Below, piece after piece: positions 41,737-50,341 of a stretch of 64,000 bases of DNA. Every line of letters begins with the position of its first letter. Positions within the stretch are counted from its first letter, which is position 1. The notes beneath the pieces were generated by a model. It did not search any database and had not been told where the DNA came from. It was given only the letters and a program-made list of their open reading frames with translations. The translations under genes and the position numbers were made by a program. The DNA comes from Actinophytocola sp963729115 (GTDB lineage: Bacteria; Actinomycetota; Actinomycetes; Mycobacteriales; Pseudonocardiaceae): positions 1,302,001-1,366,000 of the forward strand of contig CAVSMR010000003.1 in the NCBI GenBank assembly GCA_963729115.1. The letters are read 5' to 3'.

Positions 41737-44700
41737 ATGGCATACCCCAAGGCGCAGCTCGGACCGGACCAGACCGTCGCGTCCCAGCCGTCCTTCCCCG
41801 ACCTCGAGCAGGCCGTGCTCGGCTACTGGGCCACCGACCGCACCTTCCAGGCCACCATCGACGCGCGGCCGGCCGGGGAGAACGGCGGCAACGAGTTCGT
41901 GTTCTACGACGGCCCGCCCTTCGCCAACGGGCTGCCGCACTACGGCCACCTGCTGACCGGGTACGTCAAGGACGTCGTGCCGCGCTACCAGACCATGCGC
42001 GGGCGCCACGTCGAGCGCCGGTTCGGCTGGGACTGCCACGGCCTGCCCGCCGAGTTCGAGGCCGAGCAGCAGCTGGGCATCAAGACCAAGGCCGAGATCG
42101 AGGAGATGGGCGTCGCCGAGTTCAACGACGCCTGCCGGACCTCGGTGCTCCGCTACACCGACCAGTGGCGCGACTACGTCACCCGCCAGGCCCGCTGGGT
42201 CGACTTCGACAACGACTACAAGACGCTCGACCTCGACTTCATGGAGAGCGTCATGTGGGCGTTCAAGTCCTTGTGGGACAAGGGCTTGATCTACGAGGGC
42301 TACCGGGTCCTGTGGTACTGCTGGCGCTGCGAGACGCCGCTGTCCAACACCGAGACCCGCATGGACGACGTCTACCTCGACCGGCAGGACCCGGCCGTGA
42401 CGGTCGGCCTGCGCCTCGAGACCGGCGAGCTGGCCCTGGTCTGGACGACCACGCCGTGGACGCTGCCGTCGAACCTCGCGATGGCCGTGCACCCCGACGT
42501 CGACTACGTGACGGTCGAACACGAGGGCGAGCGGTACCTGCTCGCGGAGGCGCGCGTCCCGGCCTACGCCCGCGAGCTGGGCGAGGACCCGCCCGTCGTC
42601 GCCCGGTTCAAGGGCGCCGACCTGCTCGGCCGGCGCTACACGCCGCCGTTCGACTTCTTCGCCGGCACGGAGAACGCCCACCAGGTCCTCGCCGCGGACT
42701 ACGTGACCACCGAGGACGGCACCGGCATCGTGCACATCGCGCCCGCCTACGGTGAGGAGGACAAGGTCGTCACCGACGCGGCCGGCATCACGCCGGTGAC
42801 TCCCGTGGACGCGCACGGCCGCTTCGACGCCCAGGTCCCGCCGTACGAGGGCATGCACGTCTTCGACGCCAACGGCCAGATCATCCGCGACCTCAGGACC
42901 GCCGGGAAGCTGCTGCGGCACGAGACCTACGACCACCCGTACCCGCACTGCTGGCGCTGCGGCAACCCGCTGATCCAGCGTGCGGTGACGTCGTGGTTCG
43001 TCGCGGTGACCAAGTTCCGCGACCGGATGGTCGAGCTCAACCAGGAGATCAACTGGGTGCCGGGCCACGTCCGGGACGGCCAGTTCGGCAAGTGGCTGGA
43101 GAACGCCCGCGACTGGTCGATCTCCCGCAACCGGTTCTGGGGCTCGCCGATCCCGGTGTGGGTCTCGGACAACCCGGAGTATCCCCGCACGGACGTCTAC
43201 GGCTCGCTCGACGAGCTGGAGCGCGACTTCGGCGTGCGGCCGGACGACCTGCACCGCCCGTTCGTCGACGAGCTCACCCGGCCCAACCCCGACGACCCGA
43301 CCGGCAAATCGACGATGCGCCGCACCCCCGAGGTGCTGGACTGCTGGTTCGAGTCGGGCTCGATGCCCTACGCCCAGGTGCACTACCCGTTCGAGAACGC
43401 GGACTGGTTCGAGCACCACTACCCGGGCGACTTCATCGTCGAGTACAACGGCCAGACCCGCGGCTGGTTCTACACCATGCACGTGCTGGCGACCGCGTTG
43501 TTCGACCGGCCGGCGTTCCGCAACTGCATGGCGCACGGCATCGTGCTCGGCGACGACGGGCAGAAGATGTCCAAGTCCCGCAAGAACTACCCGGACGTCA
43601 ACGAGGTGTTCGCGCGCGACGGCTCGGACGCGATGCGCTGGTTCCTGATGGCGTCGCCGATCCTGCGCGGCGGCGACCTCGTGGTCACCGAGCGCGGCAT
43701 CCGCGACGCGGTCCGCCAGGCCGTGCTGCCGCTGTGGAACACGTGGTACTTCCTGGCCCTGTACGCGAACGCCGAGTCGACCGAGGGCACCTGGCGGACC
43801 GACTCGCCGCACGTGCTCGACCGCTACGTGCTCGCCAAGACACGCGACCTGGTCGTGTCCACCCGCGAGGCGCAGGACGTCTACGACCTGTCCGGCGCGT
43901 GCGCGGGCGTGCGGGAGTACCTGGAGGCGCTGACCAACTGGTACGTCCGCCGCTCGCGGGACCGCTTCTGGGCCGGCGACCGGGACGCGATCGACACGCT
44001 GCACACGGTTTTGGAGGTCGTCTCGCGGGTGGTCGCGCCGCTGCTGCCGCTCACCGCGGAGGCGGTGTGGCGCGGGCTGACCGGCGAGCGCTCGGTGCAC
44101 CTGGCCGACTGGCCGGCCGACGACCTGCTGCCCGCCGACGACGCCCTGGTGACGGCGATGGACCGGGTACGGCAGGTGTGCTCGGCCGCGCTGGCACTGC
44201 GCAAGTCGAACAAGCTGCGGGTGCGGCTGCCGCTGGCCTCGCTGGTGGTCGCCGCGCCGGACGCGGAGACGCTGGCCCCGTTCACCGACCTGGTCGGCGA
44301 CGAGGTCAACGTCAAGCGCGTGGACCTGACGACCGACGTGGCCGCGCACGGCCACTTCGAGCTCGTGGTCAACGCGCGCGCGTGCGGGCCGCGGCTGGGT
44401 GCGGACACGCAGAAGGTCATCCGCGCGGTGAAGGCGGGGGAGTGGACCACCGCCGGCGAGACCGTCGTGGCGGCCGGCATCGAGCTGCTGCCGGGCGAGT
44501 ACCAGCGCCGGCTCGTGGCGACCGACACCGGCGCGACGGCGGAGCTGCCCGGCTCGTCGGGTCTGGTCGTGCTGGACACCACGACCACGCCGGAGCTCGA
44601 GGCGGAGGGTGTGGCGCGCGACCTGGTACGGGTGGTGCAGCAGGCGCGGCGCGACGCGGGCCTGGACGTCGCGGACCGGATCGCGTTGACCGTGCAGGCG

Positions 44701-44850
44701 CCGGACGAGGTCGTGGCCGCGGTGCGCGCGCACGAGGCGTTCGTGGCGGGGGAGACCCTGGCGGCGTCGGTGTCCTACGCGCCGGCGGCCGGCTTCACCG
44801 GCACGGTCGGCGACGGCGTGCCGGTCACGGTCGGGGTGGCGAAGGTGTGA
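41737..44850 (+). CDS. ileS: Isoleucyl-tRNA synthetase
   Basis: Charges tRNA-Ile. It is a class Ia synthetase of 1037 residues. HIGH is HYGH at 68-71, KMSKS is at about 610-614, and the editing domain (TTPWTLPSNLAM) is intact. Two CxxC-type pairs (CWRCETPL and CWRCGNPL) lie in the insert. The length and the motif DGQKMSKSRKNYPD are those of the eukaryote-like (type 2) IleRS that is normal in actinobacteria; it is usually less sensitive to mupirocin. The upstream T-box senses uncharged tRNA-Ile. Confidence 0.97.
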   Translation: MAYPKAQLGPDQTVASQPSFPDLEQAVLGYWATDRTFQATIDARPAGENGGNEFVFYDGPPFANGLPHYGHLLTGYVKDVVPRYQTMRGRHVERRFGWDCHGLPAEFEAEQQLGIKTKAEIEEMGVAEFNDACRTSVLRYTDQWRDYVTRQARWVDFDNDYKTLDLDFMESVMWAFKSLWDKGLIYEGYRVLWYCWRCETPLSNTETRMDDVYLDRQDPAVTVGLRLETGELALVWTTTPWTLPSNLAMAVHPDVDYVTVEHEGERYLLAEARVPAYARELGEDPPVVARFKGADLLGRRYTPPFDFFAGTENAHQVLAADYVTTEDGTGIVHIAPAYGEEDKVVTDAAGITPVTPVDAHGRFDAQVPPYEGMHVFDANGQIIRDLRTAGKLLRHETYDHPYPHCWRCGNPLIQRAVTSWFVAVTKFRDRMVELNQEINWVPGHVRDGQFGKWLENARDWSISRNRFWGSPIPVWVSDNPEYPRTDVYGSLDELERDFGVRPDDLHRPFVDELTRPNPDDPTGKSTMRRTPEVLDCWFESGSMPYAQVHYPFENADWFEHHYPGDFIVEYNGQTRGWFYTMHVLATALFDRPAFRNCMAHGIVLGDDGQKMSKSRKNYPDVNEVFARDGSDAMRWFLMASPILRGGDLVVTERGIRDAVRQAVLPLWNTWYFLALYANAESTEGTWRTDSPHVLDRYVLAKTRDLVVSTREAQDVYDLSGACAGVREYLEALTNWYVRRSRDRFWAGDRDAIDTLHTVLEVVSRVVAPLLPLTAEAVWRGLTGERSVHLADWPADDLLPADDALVTAMDRVRQVCSAALALRKSNKLRVRLPLASLVVAAPDAETLAPFTDLVGDEVNVKRVDLTTDVAAHGHFELVVNARACGPRLGADTQKVIRAVKAGEWTTAGETVVAAGIELLPGEYQRRLVATDTGATAELPGSSGLVVLDTTTTPELEAEGVARDLVRVVQQARRDAGLDVADRIALTVQAPDEVVAAVRAHEAFVAGETLAASVSYAPAAGFTGTVGDGVPVTVGVAKV

Positions 44851-44962
44851 CAGGGGCGGTCCCGCCACGGTCCTATGTGGACGGGTCGCGGCGGTGCGCG
44901 CCGGTCCGGCCGGGCCCCGTGTTCGGCGGGCCGCGCCGCCGGCCTCGGGCCTCGGCTACCCG

Positions 44963-45241
44963 GTGACCGCGTTGCGGTTCGCGGTGCGCGTCAAGCCCGG
45001 CGCCCGCCGCGACGCCGTCGGCGGCCGCTGGCCCGCCCCGCCCGGCGACGCGCTCGTGGTCGCGGTGGCCGCCCCGGCGGTGGAGGGCAAGGCCAACGAG
45101 GCCGTACGCAAGGTCCTGGCGGCGGCGTTCGGCGTCCGCCGCCAGGACGTGGCGATCGTCACGGGCGAGCGCGGCCGGGACAAGGTGGTCGAGATCGCCG
45201 GCGCGACCCCGGCCCGCCTGACCGAACTCCTGGCCGGCTGA
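44963..45241 (+). CDS. YggU-family (DUF167) protein
   Basis: This small 92-residue basic protein has the family core VRVKPGARRDAV and VAAPAVEGKANEAV. The function is unknown. GTG at 44963 was chosen because the frame before it is not protein-like. It follows ileS by about 110 nt. Confidence 0.85.
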   Translation: MTALRFAVRVKPGARRDAVGGRWPAPPGDALVVAVAAPAVEGKANEAVRKVLAAAFGVRRQDVAIVTGERGRDKVVEIAGATPARLTELLAG

Positions 45242-45245
45242 CCCC

Positions 45246-45309
45246 GCGAGTCCCCCGTTCCGGCCCGGCGAGTCCCCGGGTCAGGTCCGGCGAGTCCCCG
45301 GGTCAGGCC
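45246..45309 (+). repeat. Three tandem ~22-bp units with the core GCGAGTCCCC
   Basis: GCGAGTCCCC occurs at 45246, 45268 and 45290. The last two units are near-identical (GCGAGTCCCCGGGTCAGG) and abut with no spacer. The array fills the gap between the YggU gene and the convergent aminopeptidase and overlaps the latter's stop codon. A related phrase lies at 683-700 after the first gene. Confidence 0.6.
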
Positions 45310-46271
45310 GTGAGGGTCCAGACGGCGTCGGCGATGGCGTCGCTGTTGGCGTCCAGGGCCGTCGCGTCGATGTTGTCCACCGTGTCGCACGAGGAGTGGT
45401 AGCACTCGTCGAACGCCTCGCCTGCCGTGCCGCCCCACTTCGCGGCCTGGTCCGCGCTCTTCGACTCCTCCGCGCCGGTGAACGTGCCGCCCGTCGGGAT
45501 GCCGGCGTCCGCGAACGCCGCGTGGTCCGAGCGGCCGCCGACGACCGTCGGCTCGGTCTGGATGCCCGCCGCCGCGAAGTGGTCGGTCAGCGTCTTCTCG
45601 ATGGCCTCCGAGCCGGAGGGCTGGTCGGCCGACGAGTACACGAAGTAGCCCGGGTTCGGCGAGCCGATCATGTCGAAGTTCACGTAGCCGGCGATCTTGT
45701 CGATCTCGGCCTGCGGCAGGCTCGACACGTAGTTCGACGACCCGACCAGACCCAGCTCCTCGGCACCCCACCAGGCGAACCGCAGGTGCTTGGCCGGCTG
45801 CAGGTTCTGCTCGGCCACGGTCAGCGCGACCTCGAGCAGGCCGGCCGAGCCCGAGCCGTTGTCGTTGATGCCCGGCCCGGCCGACACGCTGTCCGCGTGC
45901 CCGCCGAACATCATCGTCTGGCTCTCGTCACCGCCGGGCCAGTCGGCGATCAGGTTCCAGCCGGTGCCACCCGCGGAGAACTCCTGCAGCTGGGTGGTGA
46001 ACCCGGCGGCGTCCAGCGCTCCCTTGATGTAGTCCAGGCCAGCGCGGAAACCCGGCTCGCCGTGCGCGCGGTTGCCGCCGTTGGCGTCGGCGATCTGCTG
46101 TAACTGAGCCAGATGCGCCTGCACGTCCGCGACCGGGATGTCCGGGGCGGCCGCGACCTGGGCCTGCTGCGGCGAAAGGGCCGGGGCCTGGGCACCGGTC
46201 GCCGTGCCGTACGCGAGCGTGCCGGTGAGGGCCACGGTGCCGACCATGACCAGGGCGAGACGCAACCTCAT
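45303..46271 (-). CDS. Secreted M28 zinc aminopeptidase
   Basis: The 322 residues include a signal peptide (about 1-28, cleaved near ATGAQA). Di-zinc ligands of the Streptomyces griseus aminopeptidase type are H125 (GGHADSV), D137 (GINDNGSG), E171/E172 (WGAEELG), D200 (NFDMIGS) and the His of CYHSSCDTVDN near residue 292. It should release hydrophobic N-terminal residues from peptides outside the cell. ATG at 46271 has GAGGGAACC upstream; an alternative start 36 nt earlier is less likely. Confidence 0.92.
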   Translation of the reverse strand: MRLRLALVMVGTVALTGTLAYGTATGAQAPALSPQQAQVAAAPDIPVADVQAHLAQLQQIADANGGNRAHGEPGFRAGLDYIKGALDAAGFTTQLQEFSAGGTGWNLIADWPGGDESQTMMFGGHADSVSAGPGINDNGSGSAGLLEVALTVAEQNLQPAKHLRFAWWGAEELGLVGSSNYVSSLPQAEIDKIAGYVNFDMIGSPNPGYFVYSSADQPSGSEAIEKTLTDHFAAAGIQTEPTVVGGRSDHAAFADAGIPTGGTFTGAEESKSADQAAKWGGTAGEAFDECYHSSCDTVDNIDATALDANSDAIADAVWTLTA

Positions 46272-46376
46272 GATGGTTCCCTCCGGTGGGTTGCCGATCT
46301 CTCTCACCGTGTCAACGGTCCGTTTCGCACGCTAGGTTCATTCGTCGGGAGTTTGCCGCAATCGTCGGAGGTGGGA

Positions 46377-47864
46377 GTGGGCCCCGAGCTGTCCGTCGTG
46401 CTGGGGGCCGTCGCTGCCGTCCTGCTGGTCGCGGTGCTGGCGGTGCGGATCTCGGTCCGGCTCGGGTTCCCGTCCCTGCTGATGTACCTCGCGATCGGCG
46501 TGGTGCTGGGCGAGGCGGGCATCGGCATCCAGTTCGAGAACGCCTCGCTCACGGAGTCCCTGGGGCTCGCCGCGCTCGTCCTCATCCTCACCGAGGGTGG
46601 CCTGACCACGCGCTGGTCGAACGTCAGAACCGCGCTGTGGCCGGGAATCATGCTGTCCACTGTGTCCGTCGCGGTGAGCATCGCCGTGACGGGTGCGGCG
46701 CTGCACCTCATCCTCGGCTTCGACTGGCGGCTCGCGTTGCTGTGGGGCGCGGTGCTCTCCTCGACCGACGCCGCCGCGGTGTTCAGCGTGCTGCGCAACG
46801 TCGCCGTGAGCCGCCGCCTCGCTGGCACGCTCGAGCTCGAGTCCGGCATGAACGACGCCGCCGCGTACATCGCCGTGGTGCTGCTGGCCTCCGGCGGCAG
46901 CCTCACCTGGACGTTGCCGCTCAGCGTGCTCTACGAGCTCGTCACCGGCGCGGTGCTGGGGCTGGGGCTGGGCTGGCTCGGCGCGGCGGCGCTGCGCCGA
47001 GCCGCGCTGCCGACCACCGGTCTCTATCCACTTGCGACGGTCGCGGTGTCGGTGCTCGCGTTCTCCGCGGGCTCGGCGATCCACGCCTCCGGGCTCCTCG
47101 CCGCGTACGTCGCCTCCCTTGTGCTCGGCAACTCCAGGCTGCCGCACCGCGCCGACACGCTCTCCTTCGCCGAGGGGCTCGGCCTGCTCTCCCAGATCGG
47201 CCTGTTCGTGCTGCTGGGCCTGTTCATGTCGCCCGGCCGGCTGCTGGACGCGGTGGTGCCGGGCCTCGTCGCCGGCGCCGTCGTGATACTGCTCGCCCGG
47301 CCGCTGTCGGTGGTCGTGGCGATGCTGCCGTTCCGGATGCCGTGGCGCGAGCAGACGTTCCTGTCGTGGGCCGGCCTGCGCGGCGCGGTACCGATCGTGC
47401 TCGCGATGATCCCGATCACCGAGGGGCTGCCCAGCGCGCGCCACCTCGTCGACGGCGTGTTCGTGCTCGTCATCGTGCTCACGCTGGTGCAGGGCAGCAC
47501 GCTGCGGCTGGCCGCCTCGATACTCGGGCTCGGCACGGGCGCGGTGTCCCGAGAGATCGACGTGGACGCGGCTCCGCTCGACGAGTTGGACGCCGTGCTG
47601 CTGCAGGTCCGCATCCCCAAGGGCTCCCGGATGCACGGGGTCTACCTGCGCGAGCTGCGCCTGCCCGTCGGCGCCATGGTGAGCCTGCTCGTCCGCGACG
47701 GCGTCGGCCACACGCCCGCACCCGGCACCCGGTTGCAGGAGCACGACCAGCTGCTGGTCGTCGCCACCGAGCGGGCCCGCAGCGAGACCGAGCACCGGAT
47801 CCGCGCGGTCGACCGCGCGGGCCGCTACGCCCGCTGGATGGGCGAAACCGGCCAGGATCGCTAA
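46377..47864 (+). CDS. K+/H+ antiporter, CPA1/NhaP2-type with TrkA-C domain
   Basis: The 495 residues form about 12 helices. The antiporter core includes SSTDAAAVFSVLRN and LESGMNDAAAY. A cytoplasmic TrkA-C (RCK-C) domain follows at about residues 400-470 (VRIPKGSRMHGVYLRELRLPVGAMV), which usually senses nucleotides or ligands. It exports K+ or Na+ for protons. GTG at 46377 lies 5 nt after GGAGG; GTG at 46371 is an alternative. It diverges from the aminopeptidase gene by about 105 bp. Confidence 0.9.
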   Translation: MGPELSVVLGAVAAVLLVAVLAVRISVRLGFPSLLMYLAIGVVLGEAGIGIQFENASLTESLGLAALVLILTEGGLTTRWSNVRTALWPGIMLSTVSVAVSIAVTGAALHLILGFDWRLALLWGAVLSSTDAAAVFSVLRNVAVSRRLAGTLELESGMNDAAAYIAVVLLASGGSLTWTLPLSVLYELVTGAVLGLGLGWLGAAALRRAALPTTGLYPLATVAVSVLAFSAGSAIHASGLLAAYVASLVLGNSRLPHRADTLSFAEGLGLLSQIGLFVLLGLFMSPGRLLDAVVPGLVAGAVVILLARPLSVVVAMLPFRMPWREQTFLSWAGLRGAVPIVLAMIPITEGLPSARHLVDGVFVLVIVLTLVQGSTLRLAASILGLGTGAVSREIDVDAAPLDELDAVLLQVRIPKGSRMHGVYLRELRLPVGAMVSLLVRDGVGHTPAPGTRLQEHDQLLVVATERARSETEHRIRAVDRAGRYARWMGETGQDR

Positions 47865-47972
47865 CCGACCGAAATCTGGCAAACGTCACCTTCCTTCGAC
47901 GGTGCCTGTGCCCGGATCGCGTGAATAACTTCGCTCGCACGGGGGCTGTGCGGAACGAGGAGGACGCGGACA

Positions 47973-48686
47973 GTGACGGTCAGGTTGTCAACCGGGCGGT
48001 CGGTCCGGAGCCGCCTCATCGCGGCACTGGGTTCCGCCGGACTCCTCGTCGGCCTGTTCGTGGCGGCGCCGGGTGCGGAGGCGGCCGACGAGCGCGCGCC
48101 GTTCTTCCCCGCCTTCGGGCTGCCCTACGCGCCGGGTCAGGCGGCGTACTCCGCCGGCATCCACTCCGACGACGGCGCCACCGGTCCGCGGAACGCCATC
48201 GACCTCGTGCCGAACGACGGCGTCGTGCGCGCCGCGCTCGGCGGCACCGTCCACGTCTGGCAGTGTGCGGGCGGCCCCTGGGTGACGGTCGACCACGTGG
48301 AGGGCTGGCGCACCGGCTACTACCACATGGAGAACATCCAGGTCGGCGACGGCCAGCAGGTCGCGCCGGGCACCGTGCTCGGCACGATCGGCAACGCGCT
48401 GCCCTGCGGCGGCTCGAGCAGCGGCGCACACGTGCACTTCACGCTGTGGGCGCTCACCGCCTCGCCCGCCGAGCAGGCCGCGAACCCGGCCGTGGCCGGC
48501 GACTGGGACGGCGTGTCCTACGAGACGCTTTCGTCGGACGTGGCCGCCGTGCTCGGCGAACCGATCAACGGCAAGGTGTTCGGCGGCTGGCAGTTCTTCG
48601 AGGGCGCCGGCCAGTACTCCGGCCACACGGTCCGCCAGAGCGACGGCTGGGTGGTGCCCTTCCCCGGCACCTTTCTGTACGGCTGA
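47973..48686 (+). CDS. Secreted M23-family peptidase (LytM-like)
   Basis: The 237 residues include a signal peptide (about 1-38, cleaved near GAEAAD). The zinc ligands H64, D77, H118 and H155 of the GAHVHF motif fit the M23 lysostaphin fold (H...D and HxH). It probably cuts cell-wall or peptide bridges. The start GTG has GAGGAGG-like DNA (GAACGAGGAGGACG) upstream. It ends 8 nt before the convergent sthA gene. Confidence 0.85.
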   Translation: MTVRLSTGRSVRSRLIAALGSAGLLVGLFVAAPGAEAADERAPFFPAFGLPYAPGQAAYSAGIHSDDGATGPRNAIDLVPNDGVVRAALGGTVHVWQCAGGPWVTVDHVEGWRTGYYHMENIQVGDGQQVAPGTVLGTIGNALPCGGSSSGAHVHFTLWALTASPAEQAANPAVAGDWDGVSYETLSSDVAAVLGEPINGKVFGGWQFFEGAGQYSGHTVRQSDGWVVPFPGTFLYG

Positions 48687-48694
48687 GCCCCCAG

Positions 48695-50125
48695 CTAGTC
48701 CAGCATGCTGATCTGGCGCATCTTGTTCGTCGCGTCCAGGGCGGCCACCTTGTAGGACTCCGCGAGCGTCGGGTAGTTGAACACCGTGTCCACGAGGTAG
48801 TCCACCGTGCCGCCGCAGCCCATCACCGCCTGTCCGATGTGGACGAGCTCGGTGGCGCCGGTGCCGAACACGTGCACGCCGAGCAGCGACCGGTCGTCCG
48901 GGGACACCAGCAGCTTCAGCACGCCGTACGAGTCGCCGATGATCTGGCCGCGGGCGAGCTCGCGGTAGCGGGACACGCCGACCTCGAACGGCACCCGCTG
49001 CTCGGTCAGCTCGTCCTCGGTCCGGCCGATGTAGCTGATCTCCGGGATCGTGTAGATGCCGATCGGCTGCAGCTGGTGCATCTCGCGCACGGGCTCGCCG
49101 CAGGCGTGGTGCGCGGCGAGGCGGCCCTGCTCCATCGACGTCGCGGCGAGCGCGGGGAAGCCGATCACGTCGCCGACCGCGTAGATGTGGTCGACCTCGG
49201 TGCGGAACGAGCTGTCGACCTTGATCCGGCCGCGCTTGTCCGCCGACAGCCCGGCGGCGGGCAGGTCGAGGTGCTCGGTCATGCCCTGCCGGCCCGCGGA
49301 GTACATCACCATGTCGGCGGGGATCTTCTTGCCGCTCTCGAGGATCGTGACCGTGCCGTTCTTGTGCCGCTCCACGGCGGCGACCGTCTCACCGAACCGG
49401 AACGTCACGGCGAGGTCGCGCAGGTGGTACTTGAGCGCCTCGACGACCTCGGTGTCGCAGAACTCCAGCATCCGCATGCGCTGCTCGATGACCGTGACCT
49501 TGGTGCCGAGCGCGGCGAACATCGAGGCGTACTCGATGCCGATGACGCCCGCGCCGACCACGATCATCGTGCGCGGAATCCGCTCCAGGCCGAGGATCCC
49601 GTCGGAGTCGATGATCGTCTGCGCGTCGAAGTCCACACTGGACGGACGGGCCGGGGTGGTGCCGGTGGCGAGCACGATCTTGTCCGCGGTCACCGAGCGC
49701 TCCTGCCCGCTGCCGTCGGAGACCTGGACCGTGTGCGGGTCGGTGAACCGGCCGAGCCCGGGCATGATGTCGACGCCGTTGCGGGAGAGCTGGCTGCGGA
49801 TAACGTCGACCTCGCGGCCCACGACGTGGCTGGTCCGGGCGGTCAGGTCACCGATGGTGATGTCCTCCTTGACCCGGTAGCTCTGCCCGTACAGCTCACG
49901 CTGCGTCATGCCGGTGAGGTAGAGCACCGCCTCGCGTAACGTCTTGGACGGGATGGTGCCGGTGTTGATGCACACCCCGCCGATCATGTTGCGCCGCTCG
50001 ACCAGGCCGACCCGCGCGCCGAGCTTGGCGGCCGCGATCGCCGCCTTCTGCCCGCCCGGGCCGGATCCCAGCACCAGCACGTCGTAGTCACGCCGGGCCG
50101 ATGACTCGCTCACAAGCTCACTCAT
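48695..50125 (-). CDS. sthA: Soluble pyridine nucleotide transhydrogenase
   Basis: A FAD flavoprotein of 476 residues that moves hydride between NADPH and NAD. FAD site VLVLGSGPGGQKAAIAAAKLG, NAD(P) site VVGAGVIGIEYASMFAALG and VYAVGDV are in order. Where dithiol members have CxxxxC, this has CINTGTIPSK with a single Cys, which separates SthA from lipoamide and mycothione reductases. Length and C-terminal dimer interface are normal. It starts just upstream of the riboswitch on the opposite strand. Confidence 0.92.
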   Translation of the reverse strand: MSELVSESSARRDYDVLVLGSGPGGQKAAIAAAKLGARVGLVERRNMIGGVCINTGTIPSKTLREAVLYLTGMTQRELYGQSYRVKEDITIGDLTARTSHVVGREVDVIRSQLSRNGVDIMPGLGRFTDPHTVQVSDGSGQERSVTADKIVLATGTTPARPSSVDFDAQTIIDSDGILGLERIPRTMIVVGAGVIGIEYASMFAALGTKVTVIEQRMRMLEFCDTEVVEALKYHLRDLAVTFRFGETVAAVERHKNGTVTILESGKKIPADMVMYSAGRQGMTEHLDLPAAGLSADKRGRIKVDSSFRTEVDHIYAVGDVIGFPALAATSMEQGRLAAHHACGEPVREMHQLQPIGIYTIPEISYIGRTEDELTEQRVPFEVGVSRYRELARGQIIGDSYGVLKLLVSPDDRSLLGVHVFGTGATELVHIGQAVMGCGGTVDYLVDTVFNYPTLAESYKVAALDATNKMRQISMLD

Positions 50126-50194
50126 GGGTGAAGTCTTTCAAGCACGAACGTGGTTGGACAGCCGAACGGCGGATCGGCTACCGTCGGTGCCGAA

Positions 50195-50310
50195 GGTCAC
50201 GAGCGCCAGCGTCAAGCCCCGGCTTGCTGGCCGGCAACCCTCCTACCGCGGTGGGGTGCCCCGGGTGAGGACCTGGCCCTCCGCGAGGCGCGGACGGGCA
50301 AGCGCGGGCC
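50195..50310 (+). promoter_or_regulatory. SAM-IV riboswitch
   Basis: The RNA begins GGTCACGAGCGCCAGC and carries AAGCCCCGGCTTGCTGGCC, CCGGCAACC, GGTGGGGTGCCCCGGGTGA, ACC and the 3' pseudoknot strand GCAAGCGCGGGCC, all in the order of SAM-IV (the actinobacterial SAM-I relative). A hairpin GGGCCC/GGGCCC (50306-50322) and then GGAGG (50330-50334) link it to the ATG at 50342. Control of translation by SAM is likely. Confidence 0.85.
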
Positions 50311-50341
50311 CGGGGTGGGCCCCGACCTCGGAGGCGCACTG

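Noticed and set aside
41707..44868. A 1053-residue reverse-strand frame opposite ileS
   Set aside because: It mirrors ileS codon bias, lacks any motif and would overlap a certain gene for its whole length.
45246..45309. Tandem GCGAGTCCCC units as a CRISPR array
   Set aside because: The units abut with no unique spacers and no cas genes are present.
46286..49939. A 1217-residue forward frame across the antiporter, M23 peptidase and sthA
   Set aside because: It crosses genes on both strands and reads as Arg/Ala-rich shadow sequence.
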